This document shows, piece after piece, positions 6,058-6,964 of a stretch of 6,964 nucleotides of DNA. Positions within the stretch are counted from its first letter, which is position 1; each line of letters starts with the position of its first letter. A model generated the notes under the pieces. The model was not told the DNA's origin, made no database searches, and saw only the letters and a program-made list of their open reading frames with translations. A program made the translations under genes and the position numbers. The stretch comes from CAYUNN01 sp964607015 (GTDB lineage Bacteria > Patescibacteriota > Minisyncoccia > Minisyncoccales > JAGGXC01): positions 1 through 6,964 of the forward strand of contig CAZSHN010000020.1 of the NCBI GenBank assembly GCA_964607015.1, in the 5' to 3' direction.

Positions 6058-6559
6058 AAGAAAGTAGTAATCCTGCTATTAGGTTAGTGGTTCCCAAGAT
6101 TAACGAAAGGATAAAGATGGAAAGCCTGATTCCTTCTGGCATATCAATTCCCAGTATTTTTAGAAACAAGGCAATTCCTATAGCTAGGAATATTAATCCC
6201 TCTAATAAGATTGCTCCCCCCATCGCAATTGAGAATTTCTTAAACTTAGATAAAAAGAATAATTTACTGGCAACGTGTTTTGCCTTTTTTGTTTCTTTTT
6301 CTATATCTTCTAAAAGGCATTTTAAGTCCTCTGAATTTAAAGAGCTTGCATAAAGCTGAAGATCGTTTGTTTTTATTTTCTTATTCTCTTTTTCAAGCAA
6401 GGCGTCTTTAAGTTCTTCCCAATCACTTTTTTCAGAGAAAGCAACGTCGTATTGAGTATTTAGCCAATTTATGAAGCTGTTTTTCTTGGCATTATTTTCT
6501 ATAAATTCAAGAACCCTAATCCTCTTAGTATTTTTTTTTGGAACAAATCTAAACATCAT
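6050..6559 (-). CDS. Uncharacterised two-helix membrane protein
   Basis: I do not recognise the family of this 169-residue protein. The first 100 residues are hydrophilic, Lys/Glu/Asn-rich and predicted mostly helical (for example DWEELKDALLEKENKK, 46-61, and NSEDLKCLLEDIEKETKKAK, 75-94). Two hydrophobic helices follow at about 110-135 and 144-166, separated by a short KILGIDMPEGIR loop, and the chain ends in SSS. There is no cleavable signal. The likely topology is a large cytosolic N-terminal region anchored by a hairpin. The start is bounded: an in-frame TAA lies two codons upstream, overlapping the -10 box, so only the ATG at 6559 or the adjacent ATG at 6556 is possible. Its last 8 bp overlap the 3' end of the permease gene on the other strand. 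The ComF-like gene ends 45 nt upstream on the same strand. It appears coding rather than accidental because it is long, open and has a promoter. Confidence 0.75.
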   Translation of the reverse strand: MMFRFVPKKNTKRIRVLEFIENNAKKNSFINWLNTQYDVAFSEKSDWEELKDALLEKENKKIKTNDLQLYASSLNSEDLKCLLEDIEKETKKAKHVASKLFFLSKFKKFSIAMGGAILLEGLIFLAIGIALFLKILGIDMPEGIRLSIFILSLILGTTNLIAGLLLSSS

Positions 6560-6564
6560 TTCTT

Positions 6565-6573
6565 ATTATATCA
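6565..6573 (-). promoter_or_regulatory. Extended -10 promoter directly before the 169-residue gene
   Basis: On the minus strand TGA precedes a perfect TATAAT (6570-6565), and only five bases separate this box from the ATG at 6559. The predicted start falls on 6557-6559, so the message would be leaderless, or would carry about 2 nt if the second ATG (6556) is used. No good -35 is visible (a T run lies there), which an extended -10 can tolerate. Confidence 0.6.
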
Positions 6574-6604
6574 TAATCTGAATAATAAAAAAAAGAAGCT
6601 GGAA

Positions 6605-6964
6605 TTATTTACCTCTAGCCAACGCTATTCCCCAGACTTCTTTTGCTTTATTATTTTTCAGAAATTTAGCCGCTTTTCTCATCGATCTTCCTTTTTTGTA
6701 TAAAACAGTAACGAGGAATACTTTTTTATTTTTTATCTTTCTTTTATTTTCTGTTAGACAATAATTATTTTTATTATCTTTTTCAAGAAGATTAACAAAA
6801 GGGAGATTTAATGAGCAAGATAGTTTTTTTGCTATTTCTTTGTTTGGATTATAACCTATTTCTCTTTCTTTCTTGCTAGATATTGGAAGAGGAATTATTG
6901 TCTTATTTTTAAAAAAGTTTTCCTCTTTTTCTAATAAGAGAAAATGGTCTATAATAAGATCAGA
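6605..6964 (-). CDS. ComF-like phosphoribosyltransferase-fold protein, 5' end missing
   Basis: The minus strand is open for 119 codons from the right edge to a TAA at 6607-6605; the start lies outside the window. The order of blocks follows the C-terminal half of ComF, a type I phosphoribosyltransferase-fold protein linked to natural DNA uptake. IIPLPISSKKEREIGYN (visible residues 23-39) corresponds to the ivPVPl...R.rGFNq block. EIAKKLSCSLNLPFVNLLEK follows. VFLVTVLYKKGRSMRKAAKF (84-103) then occupies the PRPP-loop position, and KEVWGIALARGK ends the protein as ComF proteins typically do (V...lAr). The usual acidic pair and TTG of the PRPP loop (LVDDVxTTG) are replaced by LVTVLYKKG, and GFNQ by GYNP. 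It therefore looks catalytically inactive or repurposed, although the frame is intact. It precedes the 169-residue gene by 45 nt, but that gene has its own -10. Confidence 0.7.
   Translation of the reverse strand, partial: SDLIIDHFLLLEKEENFFKNKTIIPLPISSKKEREIGYNPNKEIAKKLSCSLNLPFVNLLEKDNKNNYCLTENKRKIKNKKVFLVTVLYKKGRSMRKAAKFLKNNKAKEVWGIALARGK

Noticed and set aside
6087..6353. Plus-strand 88-codon frame opposite the two-helix membrane protein
   Set aside because: The minus-strand frame is nearly twice as long, has a bounded start and an extended -10; the plus frame has no start signal.
6587..6623. Possible terminator after the ComF-like gene: T run on the minus strand (6594-6587) with a GTTGG/CCAGC stem
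   Set aside because: The stem is only 5 bp with a G-U pair and a 16-nt loop; the T run is suggestive but the hairpin is too weak to call.
1..6964. CRISPR arrays, insertion sequences, attachment sites, toxin-antitoxin pairs, riboswitches
   Set aside because: I found no regularly spaced repeats, transposase or integrase motifs, or structured leader beyond the features listed. The tRNA cluster shows no duplicated tRNA end that would mark an integrated element.

Overview
The window is AT-rich, densely packed bacterial DNA that ends abruptly at both edges. Gene spacing is minimal, three of the genes appear to have almost no 5' leader, no TGA stop is used, and there is a lineage-style GT2 membrane glycosyltransferase plus a degenerate ComF-like protein. 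Together these suggest a small-genome lineage such as Patescibacteria/CPR. This is an inference from style and family resemblance; no phylogenetic marker was compared. A run of exactly 100 Ns shows that this is a scaffolded assembly, probably metagenomic.

Layout, left to right. (1) Positions 64-609 (+) hold a small, very basic protein resembling the host-attachment / bacterial archaeo-eukaryotic release-factor (baeRF) fold group, closed by a clean intrinsic terminator. (2) Positions 703-2067 (+) hold a membrane-embedded GT2 glycosyltransferase of cellulose-synthase-like architecture, interrupted by the assembly gap. (3) Positions 2070-4223 (-) hold the complete DNA helicase RecG, tail to tail with the glycosyltransferase and with its own consensus promoter. 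(4) Positions 4283-4625 (-) form a three-tRNA transcription unit, Ser(GCU)-Ser(UGA)-Arg(GCG), with a recognisable promoter and a terminator that abuts the recG promoter. (5) Positions 4702-6057 (+) hold an APC-superfamily amino-acid permease. (6) Positions 6050-6559 (-) hold an unrecognised two-helix membrane protein that overlaps the permease tail by 8 bp. (7) Positions 6605-6964 (-) hold the 3' part of a ComF-like phosphoribosyltransferase-fold protein, which runs off the right edge and whose PRPP-binding signature is not conserved.

These genes do not form one pathway. They are independent units: recombination/repair (RecG), envelope polysaccharide synthesis (GT2), amino-acid uptake (permease), translation (tRNAs), and a possible DNA-uptake remnant (ComF-like). 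I see no CRISPR array, transposase, integrase, toxin-antitoxin pair or phage gene. The points most worth following are the altered ComF-like active site, the tRNA-Arg with G34 instead of the usual A34, the near-leaderless gene starts, and the misleading gap inside the glycosyltransferase.
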